Shown here: in pieces, positions 27,177 to 36,483 of the stretch
Layout of the letters: each line of letters opens with the position of its first letter
Numbering within the stretch: the stretch's first letter is position 1
Origin: Clostridium pasteurianum BC1
Lineage (GTDB): Bacteria; Bacillota; Clostridia; Clostridiales; Clostridiaceae
NCBI RefSeq assembly: GCF_000389635.1
Contig: NC_021182.1
Coordinates: 2,852,001 to 2,916,000, forward strand
Direction of reading: 5' to 3'
DNA length: 64,000 nucleotides
Notes under the pieces: generated by a model
Databases searched by the model: none
The model's input: only the letters and a program-made list of their open reading frames with translations
What the model was told of the DNA's origin: nothing
Made by a program: the position numbers and the translations under genes

Positions 27177-28146
27177 TTGCTGCAGTCTCCTCTCCAATCA
27201 ATCTAGCTACAAGAGACCCCGTATAGACTATTGGATATTCTCTTAAAGTAAATACCATTCCATTGCAGGGAGCAATAATCTGTTCCTTTATCCTTCCCTC
27301 CAGCGGATCCAATATATCTCCTATTTTATCTCCTTTGTTTACAGTAGTACAATGATCTATTGATGGAACAAAAATACCTGACTCAGCTGAATTTATAAAA
27401 AATACTTCATGCTTCATAGAATTAATAGCCTTGTGTGATTTAGAAGTATTCTCAATATCTCCTGACCATATGCTTAACTCTTTCATTACATTAAAAATAC
27501 CGGTTAAAAATTGATCACCATATTCTTTTGTTATACGCATACCTACACCCATTTCTACTACAATGCATGGAGTTCCAATAACATTAAGAGAATGACAAAG
27601 GGTAGATTCCAGTACTGTTGCAGCTGGATGAATCCAAAGAAAATCCAAATTTAAAAGACTCGCAAGTGGCAGTAAATTCTCAACCATATTCTCATTAATT
27701 CTAGCTTGAGGAATCTCACGAAGAAAAATATTACTTGCATGAATGTCTATGACAAGATCTGCATCTTTAAGGCTCTGCACTATGTTGTGAGCAACTTTTC
27801 TAACTATAGACCCTTCATCACTTCCTGGAAATATACGATTCATATCAAGATCAAAGTTTGGAATTCCCCTAGAGATAGAATCTATTCCCAGTGGATTTAA
27901 AGCCGGGTAAATATCTACTATGCCTTTGATATATTGTGGATTTTCTTGAAGTTTTCTTGAAAGTTCATAGCATATATACTGACCTTCCAATTCATCCCCA
28001 TGAGTTCCTGTAACAATACAAATTCTAGGTAATACCTTTGAATTTGTTTTATTAGTATCTTGTGGAGTATAACGACATCGTTTAATTTCAAGTACCTCGT
28101 CTACAGGAAGCCGCATAGAGGAAATTGTTTCTACCTTCTTACTCAT
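27154..28146 (-). CDS. Aspartoacylase/succinylglutamate desuccinylase-like zinc amidohydrolase
   Basis: About 330 residues of the M14-related AstE/AspA family. Zinc ligands are complete: His49 and Glu52 in GTHGDELEG and His136 in LVIDIHAS; a likely catalytic Glu lies in CIVVEMGVG. FDLDMNRIFPG is also typical. The family cleaves N-acyl amino acids or small amide bonds; the substrate here is unknown. The start is uncertain: ATG 28146 has GGTGA five bases upstream, and ATG 28167 overlaps the transglutaminase stop. Both keep tight coupling with the transglutaminase gene. Confidence 0.82.
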   Translation of the reverse strand: MSKKVETISSMRLPVDEVLEIKRCRYTPQDTNKTNSKVLPRICIVTGTHGDELEGQYICYELSRKLQENPQYIKGIVDIYPALNPLGIDSISRGIPNFDLDMNRIFPGSDEGSIVRKVAHNIVQSLKDADLVIDIHASNIFLREIPQARINENMVENLLPLASLLNLDFLWIHPAATVLESTLCHSLNVIGTPCIVVEMGVGMRITKEYGDQFLTGIFNVMKELSIWSGDIENTSKSHKAINSMKHEVFFINSAESGIFVPSIDHCTTVNKGDKIGDILDPLEGRIKEQIIAPCNGMVFTLREYPIVYTGSLVARLIGEETAANEKGNNI

Positions 28147-28159
28147 TAATTCACCAACT

Positions 28160-28942
28160 TTACTCATTAAGTTCACTAACTCTAACTGATATTTGTATAT
28201 TCTGTTTAACATCTTTGTCCCTAGAAATAAAACATCCTCTCTCTACAGTGCAATCAGAGGAATCACGGCCATTTGAAATCTTTATATAACCATATTCAAT
28301 ACTCCTGTCATTTGTAGGATCAATTCCATACCAGGTACCTTGGTCATAATACTCAACCCAAGCATGTGTTTCTCCTTCTCCCTCCATTAAACCAGCACAA
28401 TAGCGAGCTGGAATTTTAAAATTTCGTAAAATTGCAATGGTTATATGTGCATAATCCTGACATACGCCCTCGCCCTGATTAAAGGCCTCTGCTGCAGTAG
28501 TTTCAGTATTTGTAGAGCCAGATACGTATTTCATTTTATTATAGACAGCATGACTTACTAAAACAGCTTGCTGCTTCAAACTCTCAACATTTGGAATACT
28601 GGCTGCAAAATCCTCCATTGATCTAGTGATACTTGTCATTGCAGTTTCATATAGAAATATTCTATCAAGTATTTCAGCAGATTTATATTTACTAATCAAA
28701 GCTTTTCCAAAAACTTCGTACTCAAATACTTCATGTTTAGAATTAATACTTCCTAATAGAGTTCTATTATCAAAAGAATCTTTGCTGAAAATAATAGGTA
28801 CTTCTGGAAATATAGATATTTTTTCATCATAGATTTTTTGAAATTGATAATTACCAGGAAGGCATCTTAACATAAAGTGTTGATTGGTAATAGCATCTTC
28901 AAATTTTAATCTAGTTACAAATGAAAATTCATACCTTTTCAT
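28160..28942 (-). CDS. Transglutaminase-like cysteine protease/amidase
   Basis: 260 residues. An N-terminal beta-rich domain is followed by a transglutaminase core with a full triad: Cys161 in GEGVCQDYAH, His193 in THAWVEYY and Asp208 in GIDPTND. Such proteins accompany alpha-E and circularly permuted ATP-grasp proteins in many bacteria and probably cut or transfer peptide bonds. The ATG at 28942 overlaps the stop of the alpha-E gene as ATGA and has a G-rich site upstream. Confidence 0.9.
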   Translation of the reverse strand: MKRYEFSFVTRLKFEDAITNQHFMLRCLPGNYQFQKIYDEKISIFPEVPIIFSKDSFDNRTLLGSINSKHEVFEYEVFGKALISKYKSAEILDRIFLYETAMTSITRSMEDFAASIPNVESLKQQAVLVSHAVYNKMKYVSGSTNTETTAAEAFNQGEGVCQDYAHITIAILRNFKIPARYCAGLMEGEGETHAWVEYYDQGTWYGIDPTNDRSIEYGYIKISNGRDSSDCTVERGCFISRDKDVKQNIQISVRVSELNE

Positions 28943-29616
28943 TGCCCTACCCCCCATTTAGATAATTCATCAATATAATTTTTAATAGAATTATATTCTA
29001 ACATATCTTCACTGTTAATAAAATCAACTTGTCTAGAAGTATTTTCGTTGATTTTTAAATTAATTGCATATCTCCAAAGTCTTTCTATCGCTGCTTTTTT
29101 AAGATTTTTACTTTCATCAAAACGATTGTAAAGCTCCACTCTTTCTATATATTTTCCCGCTTTTATTAGGTCTCTGGCATCATTTTCTAATATGTAGTCA
29201 TCTACTGCTCCCCAAAAGGCAATTAAGTCATCAGTAACACGCTGTAGGTTTACAACTACATACTCCTGGCTATTATAGCACTTTTTCAAATCATTACATG
29301 CCAATTGTATATAGGATAAAGTTTTACTTGTAAGTGTATCTCTAAGCACTATCCCATTATCATAAGTCTTGCCAATATAATATGCTATGCTCATTTCGCT
29401 TTCTTCATCGGAAATAAAACGTTTTACAAAATCCTTTTTATCTCTATAATTATTGATGACCCCAAGTCTGCTGCAAAATTCTAAATAAGCATCCTGGTTC
29501 TTATCTACCATTTCATCATAAAAACGCCTTAGGTATGCAATAGTAGTATATGCTCTTTCTGCATATCTGCCAAGCCAATAAAGATAATTTGCCTTGTTTA
29601 TTGAGATATTATCCAT
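28939..29616 (-). CDS. Alpha-E domain protein (DUF403)
   Basis: 225 residues, almost all helical. Hallmarks are NKANYLYWLGRYAERAYTT at the N-terminus, YIERVELYNRF in the middle and the closing LWRYAI region. The alpha-E domain always pairs with circularly permuted ATP-grasp proteins, either as a neighbour or fused; it has no known activity of its own. It overlaps the upstream ATP-grasp gene by 19 bases and the downstream transglutaminase by four. Confidence 0.9.
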   Translation of the reverse strand: MDNISINKANYLYWLGRYAERAYTTIAYLRRFYDEMVDKNQDAYLEFCSRLGVINNYRDKKDFVKRFISDEESEMSIAYYIGKTYDNGIVLRDTLTSKTLSYIQLACNDLKKCYNSQEYVVVNLQRVTDDLIAFWGAVDDYILENDARDLIKAGKYIERVELYNRFDESKNLKKAAIERLWRYAINLKINENTSRQVDFINSEDMLEYNSIKNYIDELSKWGVGQ

Positions 29617-30908
29617 GTATCCTTAAACCCCCCTCCCTGTGAAGAATTAACTACAAAAGAATCTGGATTACGTGAAAATCTAGTTAAACCACTTTTCCAT
29701 ACCTTAATATCTTTACCATGGATTACAAAGGCTCGAAGGTCTGCTTTACGTGGAACAGTTTTGTCTCCATCTAAAACCATAAGATCTAAAAAGTCTATAA
29801 CCTCCTGAGCTATAAATCTTCTTGGGTTATCTATTATGACATTTCTTAAATTATTTAATTCTTCTTTAGAAAGCTCTTGTCCAAATATAACCCCGTATCC
29901 TCCAGCTTCACTTACATCCTTAATTACTAATTTTTCAATATTTTCTAAAATATACTTTTCATCTCTTTTAAAAAATGGAAGATAAGTTGGTGCATTTTTT
30001 AGAATAGCATCTTCTCCCAAATAATAGGAAATCATGGCTGGAACAAAATAATAAATTCCCTTATCATCTGCTATACCATTACCAGGAGCATTAACTAAAG
30101 CTACATTTCCTTTTTTATAGGCTTCCATAAGATGTGGTACTCCAATTACAGAATTCTGTTGAAAAACCATAGGATCCATATATTCATCAGATACTCTATG
30201 ATAGATAGCACCAACACGCTGTTTCTTACCATTAAAGGTATTATAATATACCACTCCGTCAACCACTTCCAAATCCCCTGCGAAAGCAAGTACTGCACCA
30301 ATTTTTTCTGCAAGATAGGAATGTTCAAAAAAGGCAGAATTATATCGTCCTGGTGTGAGCACCACATTAATGCCTCCGCAATTTACTTCTTCAAGCATTT
30401 TAGATAAAATAAAAGCATAATCACGATTTTCGCATACTTTGTTTTTCTCAAAAGTTTCAGGACTTATACTTCTAGTAATCTCTCTTGCAATCATTGGATA
30501 AGATGCCCCAGAGGGGATACGTAAATTATCTTCAAGAATATACCATCCATCAGGAGCTTCCACAAGATCAATACCCGAAATATGAGAATATATACCCTTA
30601 GGTGGAGTAATACCACAACACTCTGCTAAAAATCCTTTGGAAGAATAAACAAATTCTTCTGGTATTATTTTATCTCTCAAAATACAGCGACTGGAGTAAA
30701 TATCCTTTAAAAATAAATTAAGTGCACATACTCTTTGAATTAAACCCTTCTCCAGCATAGCAAACTTATCTTCATTAATAATTCTTGGTATAGCATCAAA
30801 TGGAAACAGCTGTTCAATAAAGTTATCATCTTTATAAATACCAAATTTAACACCATAACGGTCAAGCCATTCATTTACCAATCTAGCATTTTCATAAAGC
30901 AACCTCAA
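29598..30908 (-). CDS. Circularly permuted ATP-grasp protein (DUF404/DUF407)
   Basis: About 436 residues. Typical motifs include PFDAIPRII, GIDLVEAPDGWYILEDN with LRIPSGASYPM, GRYNSAFFEH, AIYHRVSDEYMDP, VKDVSEAGGYG and the C-terminal PRKADLRAFVIHG. Comparative work on amidoligases (Iyer and colleagues) predicts that these enzymes join amino acids or peptides with ATP. It is the first gene of the five-gene operon. The TTG at 30908 is preferred (AAGGA nine bases upstream); a GTG at 30917 overlaps that site. The 300 bases upstream are AT-rich without a clear promoter. Confidence 0.9.
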   Translation of the reverse strand: MRLLYENARLVNEWLDRYGVKFGIYKDDNFIEQLFPFDAIPRIINEDKFAMLEKGLIQRVCALNLFLKDIYSSRCILRDKIIPEEFVYSSKGFLAECCGITPPKGIYSHISGIDLVEAPDGWYILEDNLRIPSGASYPMIAREITRSISPETFEKNKVCENRDYAFILSKMLEEVNCGGINVVLTPGRYNSAFFEHSYLAEKIGAVLAFAGDLEVVDGVVYYNTFNGKKQRVGAIYHRVSDEYMDPMVFQQNSVIGVPHLMEAYKKGNVALVNAPGNGIADDKGIYYFVPAMISYYLGEDAILKNAPTYLPFFKRDEKYILENIEKLVIKDVSEAGGYGVIFGQELSKEELNNLRNVIIDNPRRFIAQEVIDFLDLMVLDGDKTVPRKADLRAFVIHGKDIKVWKSGLTRFSRNPDSFVVNSSQGGGFKDTWIISQ

Positions 30909-31215
30909 ATAAATCACTTCCTTATAAATATTGAAAATTTTTCACGGACAAATTTTTACCCATATAAACAAATTATACTATAAATGTAAATAAATCAATA
31001 GAACAAAAGATATAATTTTTAACTGCAGCTTATATATGATGTAATTATAATAATTCATAAACATACTAATAATAAATGTGTTATAATATATGTTTTAAAA
31101 GAATATATATTATGTTATAATATAATTGCAATTTTTTATTGTAAATACTGTTTCTATAACACATTAAGCCAATATTAATAACAAAAAATATACTACTAAA
31201 AAAGGAGCTATAAGA

Positions 31216-31623
31216 ATGGGTTTTAAAGAAAAAATACAAAATTATTATACCAAATCTTATATGAAGAAATATGGGGATAGACTTACACAAGTACAGGGCA
31301 ATGTAATATCTGTTAAAGTTGAAGAGAAATCGATTTTATGGATTTTTCACAGGCTATTAGTTACTTTAATTATAAAACCTGATAGAAGTAAAAATATTAC
31401 ACGATGCACTTATAAGAGAAACAGATGGTTTAAAAAACCAGAATTTATGACTATAAATCAAGGAAATCTTTTGATTGTACAGGGTGTAAAAGGAGCTAAG
31501 GGCAAAGAAAATAGCGAAACTATAGAGATAATGAACATTAGAAACATGACTACCAAGAAGGATTTAGTTAAAATAGATGGAAATACTCCTAAAACGGTGA
31601 GACAAGTTAAACGATATAAATGA
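31216..31623 (+). CDS. Small basic protein of unknown function
   Basis: 135 residues, rich in Lys and Arg (predicted very basic), no signal peptide. The middle part ILWIFHRLLVTLIIKPDRSK is hydrophobic then basic; the rest looks like beta strands. I do not recognise a family. AAAAAAGGAGC precedes the ATG, and a terminator follows the stop, so it is a single-gene unit. The upstream region carries two copies of GTTATAATATA (31079 and 31114), either of which could include a -10 box. Confidence 0.7.
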   Translation: MGFKEKIQNYYTKSYMKKYGDRLTQVQGNVISVKVEEKSILWIFHRLLVTLIIKPDRSKNITRCTYKRNRWFKKPEFMTINQGNLLIVQGVKGAKGKENSETIEIMNIRNMTTKKDLVKIDGNTPKTVRQVKRYK

Positions 31624-31660
31624 TCCTATAGCTGCACTAACAGTATACATAAACTAAACT

Positions 31661-31715
31661 GTACCCTGTAATATAGACACGGAAAAGAGGCTGTGCTATC
31701 TTACAGGGTACTTTT
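31661..31715 (+). terminator. Terminator between the small basic gene and the P-ATPase
   Basis: Outer arms GTACCCTGTAA and TTACAGGGTAC with an inner stem, followed by TTTTTT on plus. It lies between converging genes and abuts the ATPase stop. Confidence 0.85.
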
Positions 31716-34265
31716 TTAATTTCCTTTATTAAAAAATAAATAGAGACTGTTAATCATAGATATAAATCCAGAGAAAAATATTATTATAAGCCATTGGCCT
31801 ATATTTAAGGCATTTGTATGAAAAATTATTCTTAAAAATGGTACATATATTACAGCCATTAACATTATTATAGATAAAGTTACTGCTCCAACTAGATATA
31901 TATTTGTAAACAACTTAATTTCAAATATGGAATGTTTTTCAGATCTACATTCAAATACATGAATTAACTGAGACATTATAAGAGTTCCCAGAGCTATGGT
32001 TCTAGAGGTTTCAAGACTCATATGGAAAAGTTTGCCTACTAGAAAAGACAACACTGTACAAACACCGATGAGGCTTCCCCTTATAATTATCTTTTCCTTT
32101 AATCCCCTGGCAAATATGCTCTCATCTTTAGCTCTTGGCATTTCATACATTACATCCTTATCTGGCGGATCTACTCCCAGCGCTATTGCTGGTAATCCAT
32201 CTGTGGCCAAATTAACTAATAGTATCTGAATAGGTAATAAGGGTGTATCTAAATATAGTAATGATGCCAAAAACATGGTAATTACTTCTCCCAAATTACA
32301 GGACAGCAGATATCGTATGAATTTCCTTATATTATTGTAAATTACTCTACCCTCTTCTACAGCAGAAACAATAGTTGTAAAATTGTCATCCAGTAGTATC
32401 ATGGAACTTGCCTCTTTTGTAACATCTGTTCCTGATATACCCATAGATATACCTATATCTGCTTCCTTAACTGCTGGAGCATCATTTACTCCATCCCCTG
32501 TCATGGCAACTATTTTGTTCTTTTTCTTAAAGGCCCGTACTATTCTTAGCTTGTGTTCAGGACTAACTCTGGCAAAAATTTTCACTTTATTTATTGCGTT
32601 TGATAGCTTTTTATCATCTAATCTATCTAATTCCTCACCAGTTATTACTTCAGATATATCACTGCAAATGTCCAGTTCTTTACCTATAGCAAAGGCCGTA
32701 TTCTTATGGTCACCAGTTATCATTATAGGTTTTATGCCAGCCTCCTTGCATTTTAGCACTGCTGGTTTAACTTCTTCCCTTGGTGGATCAATCATACCAG
32801 CAAGACCTAAAAATATAAGATCCTTTTCTTGATTATTTTCAGTTATAATTCCATTATTCTTGTAAGCAGCTCCTATACACCTCAATGCCCTGTTCGCCAT
32901 AGAATCTACAGCTGACTGCACTTTACTTTTATAATTAGTGGTAAATAATTCCACCTTACCATTTATAAATATATACTTACATCTTTCAATAATTCTCTCA
33001 GGAGCTCCCTTAACATAAGCAGTCTTTTTTCCCTGTTCGTTTAAAAGTACAGACATCATCTTTCTATTGGAATCAAAAGGTATCTCACTTATTCTGTTAA
33101 TCCTATTCAAAAATCTTTTTAACTCATCTACACTGGCAAAAAATGCTTTGATTAAAGCAGTCTCCGTAGGATCTCCCATAAGGCCCTTATTAAGATTTTT
33201 CTCTTTATAGTTTAAATCACTGTCATTACAATAAGTGAAAGCCTTCTTTAAGGGCACTAGTACATTATCATTAAAAGAATTTTCACTATGCATTTTTCCA
33301 TTATAATATATAGACTTTACAGTCATTATATTTTGCGTTAGGGTACCAGTCTTATCACTGCATATTATAGAGGTGCATCCTAGAGTTTCTACAGCAGGCA
33401 GTTTTCTAATGAGTGCATTTCTCTTAAGCATTCTTGATACTCCTAAAGCTAAAGCTACAGTGACTATAGCAGGCAGCCCTTCTGGAATAGCTGCTACAGC
33501 AAGGCTAACTCCTAATAAAAACATCTCATATTTATCCTGACCTCTTATAATACCTAAACCAGTAACTATTACACATATGCCTATACATAGTATCACAAGT
33601 ATTCTTCCAAGGGATGCTAATTTTTCCTTTAAAGGAGTTTTATCTTCATCTATATTTTGCAGCAAATTTGCAATTTTACCCATTTCTGTATTCATACCCG
33701 TTTCAACTATTCTACCTTCACCTTTACCTGTAAGTACAACAGCTCCCATATATATATTGTTATTTTGATTACTTCTTGTCTTTGATACTCCTACAGATTC
33801 TCCTGTCAAAAGAGATTCATCTACCATTATATTTGATGACTTAACAATAATAGCATCTGCTGGTATTCTATCTCCACTTTCAATTATAATCAAATCACCT
33901 GGTACAAGATTTTCTGCATTTATTACTTGAATATTACCATCCCTCATAACCTTTGCCGTAGGTGATGCCATCTCTTTTAAAGCTTCTAGAGACTTTTCCG
34001 TTCTAAACTCCTGAATAAATCCTAAAATTGCATTCATGATAATTATAATTATTATAGTTATGGCATCTGCCTTTTCTCCCATAAGTCCAGATATAATTGT
34101 AGCCCCTATTAAAACCCAGGTTATAAAATCATTAAATTGAGATAAGAATATACTTAGAGCTGAAATACTTTTCTTTTTTTCAAGTACATTTAGTCCATAT
34201 TTTTTTAATCTAGCTTCTGCCTCCTGACTACTAAGTCCATTATAGATTTCCTTTTCATTAATCAT
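31716..34265 (-). CDS. P-type (IIA) calcium-transporting ATPase
   Basis: 849 residues with the full P-type layout: N-terminal cation ATPase domain, actuator motif LLTGESVGV, PEGLPAIV in M4, phosphorylation site DKTGTLTQN (Asp304), KGAPERI, TGDGVNDAPA and six C-terminal membrane segments with NLATDGLPAIALG. PEGLP and the NLATDG motif point to Ca2+ (SERCA/PMR1-like), less likely Mn2+. It exports cation from the cytosol. It stands alone, divergent from the pyrophosphatase gene. Confidence 0.92.
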   Translation of the reverse strand: MINEKEIYNGLSSQEAEARLKKYGLNVLEKKKSISALSIFLSQFNDFITWVLIGATIISGLMGEKADAITIIIIIIMNAILGFIQEFRTEKSLEALKEMASPTAKVMRDGNIQVINAENLVPGDLIIIESGDRIPADAIIVKSSNIMVDESLLTGESVGVSKTRSNQNNNIYMGAVVLTGKGEGRIVETGMNTEMGKIANLLQNIDEDKTPLKEKLASLGRILVILCIGICVIVTGLGIIRGQDKYEMFLLGVSLAVAAIPEGLPAIVTVALALGVSRMLKRNALIRKLPAVETLGCTSIICSDKTGTLTQNIMTVKSIYYNGKMHSENSFNDNVLVPLKKAFTYCNDSDLNYKEKNLNKGLMGDPTETALIKAFFASVDELKRFLNRINRISEIPFDSNRKMMSVLLNEQGKKTAYVKGAPERIIERCKYIFINGKVELFTTNYKSKVQSAVDSMANRALRCIGAAYKNNGIITENNQEKDLIFLGLAGMIDPPREEVKPAVLKCKEAGIKPIMITGDHKNTAFAIGKELDICSDISEVITGEELDRLDDKKLSNAINKVKIFARVSPEHKLRIVRAFKKKNKIVAMTGDGVNDAPAVKEADIGISMGISGTDVTKEASSMILLDDNFTTIVSAVEEGRVIYNNIRKFIRYLLSCNLGEVITMFLASLLYLDTPLLPIQILLVNLATDGLPAIALGVDPPDKDVMYEMPRAKDESIFARGLKEKIIIRGSLIGVCTVLSFLVGKLFHMSLETSRTIALGTLIMSQLIHVFECRSEKHSIFEIKLFTNIYLVGAVTLSIIMLMAVIYVPFLRIIFHTNALNIGQWLIIIFFSGFISMINSLYLFFNKGN

Positions 34266-34310
34266 TTTCTTTCCTCCTGCCTTAGCTATTAGCTTTTAAA
34301 CATCCTTCTG

Positions 34311-34329
34311 TTATTTATTTTCAGATGCC
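34311..34329. repeat. Solo left end of the repeat family, copy I
   Basis: TTATTTATTTTCAGATGCC is the complement of the family's left end. It lies 22 bases from full copy C and faces it. Confidence 0.6.
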
Positions 34330-34351
34330 CTACTTTCACACTTGTCCATTA

Positions 34352-34508
34352 GGCATATGAAAATAAATATGAAGTCAAAGATGCGACGTATATTTTGAAT
34401 CCAACAAGGAAACAGGTTCCGAAGATAGTGGGCTATCTGAGGGTTCTGTTGACGTAGTAAGATTCAAAATAGACTAGCATACTGACTAGTTATTTATTTG
34501 AATATGCC
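34352..34508 (+). repeat. Full-length structured repeat, copy C
   Basis: Begins GGCATATGAAAATAAATATG and ends TATTTATTTGAATATGCC. It is closest to the consensus: an 11-base inner stem TATTTTGAATC with GATTCAAAATA without mismatch, and the central hairpin GATAG(TGGG)CTATC. It lies in the gap between the P-ATPase and the pyrophosphatase; the rest of that gap (34509-34690) is AT-rich with nothing else recognised. Confidence 0.95.
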
Positions 34509-34711
34509 TTATCTCTATAAATAATATATGTTAATATATACAAGCTTTATGAAAAAATTTTAATTCTTTTACTTTACTTTTATAAATGTAAATTATAAAA
34601 TATAGTAAGACAATTTATACTAAAATATAGAATTACCAAAGCATTTATTAGAATTTTCAAATTTTATATGACTGAAAATTTGAAAATTATTTTAAGGAGG
34701 ACATTTACAAA

Positions 34712-36358
34712 ATGAAGGATGTAATTTACATAACAGGACATAAGAATCCAGACTCAGATTCAATATGCGCTGCTGTAGCATATTCAGAATTTAAAAATAA
34801 AACAGGCAGCACCAAAGCAATACCCTTGAGACAAGGAGAACTCAGCAGAGAAACTAAATTTATTCTTGACTATTTTGATGTTGAAGAACCACTGCTTAAA
34901 ACTACTATGAAACTTCAGATTTCAGATGTTAATTTTGATAATATTTCACCAATAACAGCAGATGTTTCTTTAAAGAAAGCCTGGTCTTTAATGAAAGAAA
35001 ACAATGTAAAATCACTACCTGTAGTAGATAATCAGGGGAAATTGAAGGGGCTTGCTTCAATTTCAAATTTAATATCTACTTATATTAGTAACTGGGATGA
35101 TAATATTCTTTCAAAATCCAGCACCAAAATAGATAATATATTAGATGCTCTATCTGCAAAAGCAATTTATTTAAGCAGTGAAAATCCTAGTTTTCCAGGC
35201 AAAATTATAGTAGCTGCAATGCTTCCTGAAAGTTTTGAAGAGTATATTAATGAAGGAGATATTGTAATTTCTGGAGACAGAAAGGATATCCAATCAATTA
35301 TTGTAAAAGCTAAGGCATCTCTTTTAATAGTAACAGGTAATCATGACTTAAGTGAAGAAATATTTGAGAAGGCTAAGAAAGCCGGTACTTCCATCATTTT
35401 AACTCCTTATGATTCCTTTACTACAGCAAGACTTATAGTGCAAAGTATCCCTGTAGGCTACATACTTAATAATTCTGAAATTATCACTTTTAATGTGAAT
35501 GATTATGTAGAAGATGCAAAGGATACAATGATAAAAACAAGATATAAAAGTTATCCTGTATTAGATGAATCAAATAAAGTAGTAGGTACAATTTCAAGAG
35601 ATCATCTTATTTCTAAGGATAAAAAGAAACTTATATTGGTAGATCACAATGAAAAATCCCAAACTATAGATGGTCTTGAGGATGCAGAAATACTTGAAAT
35701 TATAGATCACCACAGAATCGGAGATATTCAAACAGGTTCACCTATATATTTCAGAAATCAACCTATAGGAAGCTCCAGCAGTATAATAGGTTTAATTTTC
35801 TTTGAAAATGGTATAACTCCTTCAAAGAAAGCAGCCGGGCTTTTATGTGGAGCCATAATATCTGATACTTTACTATTCAGCTCTCCAACTACAACTGATA
35901 CTGATAGAACTATTTTAAAGAAATTAGCTGAAATTGCTGAAATAGATCCTGAAGATTTTGCAGGTAAAATGTTTAAGGCCGGTACCTCTTTAGAAGGTAA
36001 AACTGTAACTGAAATATTTAATCAGGATTATAAGATTTTCAATTTGTCTAATTATAAAGTAGGAGTTTCACAGGTTACCACAATGGATCTGGAAGGCTTT
36101 GAACCAACAAAACCTGAAATGATCAGCTACATGGAAACTAAAGCCAAGGATGAAAAATTCAATGTACTCTTATTACTCTTAACTGATATATTAAAGGGTG
36201 GTTCACAACTTATAGCCGTAGGTCCAAATAAGGACATTGTTTCTAAAGCCTTTGACGTAAAACTTGAAAATAGTTCTGCTTACGCCCCAGGGGTGCTTTC
36301 AAGAAAGAAACAGGTTATTCCACCACTAACAAATACAATTGAAGAATTGAATCAATAA
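34712..36358 (+). CDS. ppaC: Manganese-dependent inorganic pyrophosphatase with CBS and DRTGG domains
   Basis: 548 residues. The DHH core is split: HKNPDSDSICAA at the start, then two CBS domains flanking a DRTGG domain (about residues 70-300), then DHHRIGDI and the DHHA2 domain at the C-terminus with SRKKQV. Family II pyrophosphatases hydrolyse PPi with Mn or Co; the CBS pair lets AMP/ATP or diadenosine polyphosphates regulate activity. AAGGAGG precedes the ATG and a terminator follows, so it is a single-gene unit. Confidence 0.94.
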   Translation: MKDVIYITGHKNPDSDSICAAVAYSEFKNKTGSTKAIPLRQGELSRETKFILDYFDVEEPLLKTTMKLQISDVNFDNISPITADVSLKKAWSLMKENNVKSLPVVDNQGKLKGLASISNLISTYISNWDDNILSKSSTKIDNILDALSAKAIYLSSENPSFPGKIIVAAMLPESFEEYINEGDIVISGDRKDIQSIIVKAKASLLIVTGNHDLSEEIFEKAKKAGTSIILTPYDSFTTARLIVQSIPVGYILNNSEIITFNVNDYVEDAKDTMIKTRYKSYPVLDESNKVVGTISRDHLISKDKKKLILVDHNEKSQTIDGLEDAEILEIIDHHRIGDIQTGSPIYFRNQPIGSSSSIIGLIFFENGITPSKKAAGLLCGAIISDTLLFSSPTTTDTDRTILKKLAEIAEIDPEDFAGKMFKAGTSLEGKTVTEIFNQDYKIFNLSNYKVGVSQVTTMDLEGFEPTKPEMISYMETKAKDEKFNVLLLLLTDILKGGSQLIAVGPNKDIVSKAFDVKLENSSAYAPGVLSRKKQVIPPLTNTIEELNQ

Positions 36359-36363
36359 TAAAT

Positions 36364-36412
36364 AAACACCCGCTTAAGAACGTTAAATTAACATTCTCAA
36401 GCGGGTGTTTTT
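36364..36412. terminator. Terminator between ppaC and the flagellar operon
   Basis: Arms AAACACCCGCTT and AAGCGGGTGTTT with a further inner pairing GTTAAATTAAC; T-tract on plus. It may serve the converging flagellar operon too. Confidence 0.85.
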
Positions 36413-36483
36413 CATTTTCCATAACACTCTTAATGAAGATGACTAAGTAAAAATGGAAAATTTTCAAGATTGTTTTAAAACTA

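Noticed and set aside
30146-30407. Alternative frames inside the ATP-grasp gene
   Set aside because: Both are fully inside a conserved enzyme and show no start signals.
31081-31290. Minus-strand 69-codon frame overlapping the start of the small basic gene
   Set aside because: Very hydrophobic AT-rich shadow without a ribosome site; the plus-strand gene has better support.
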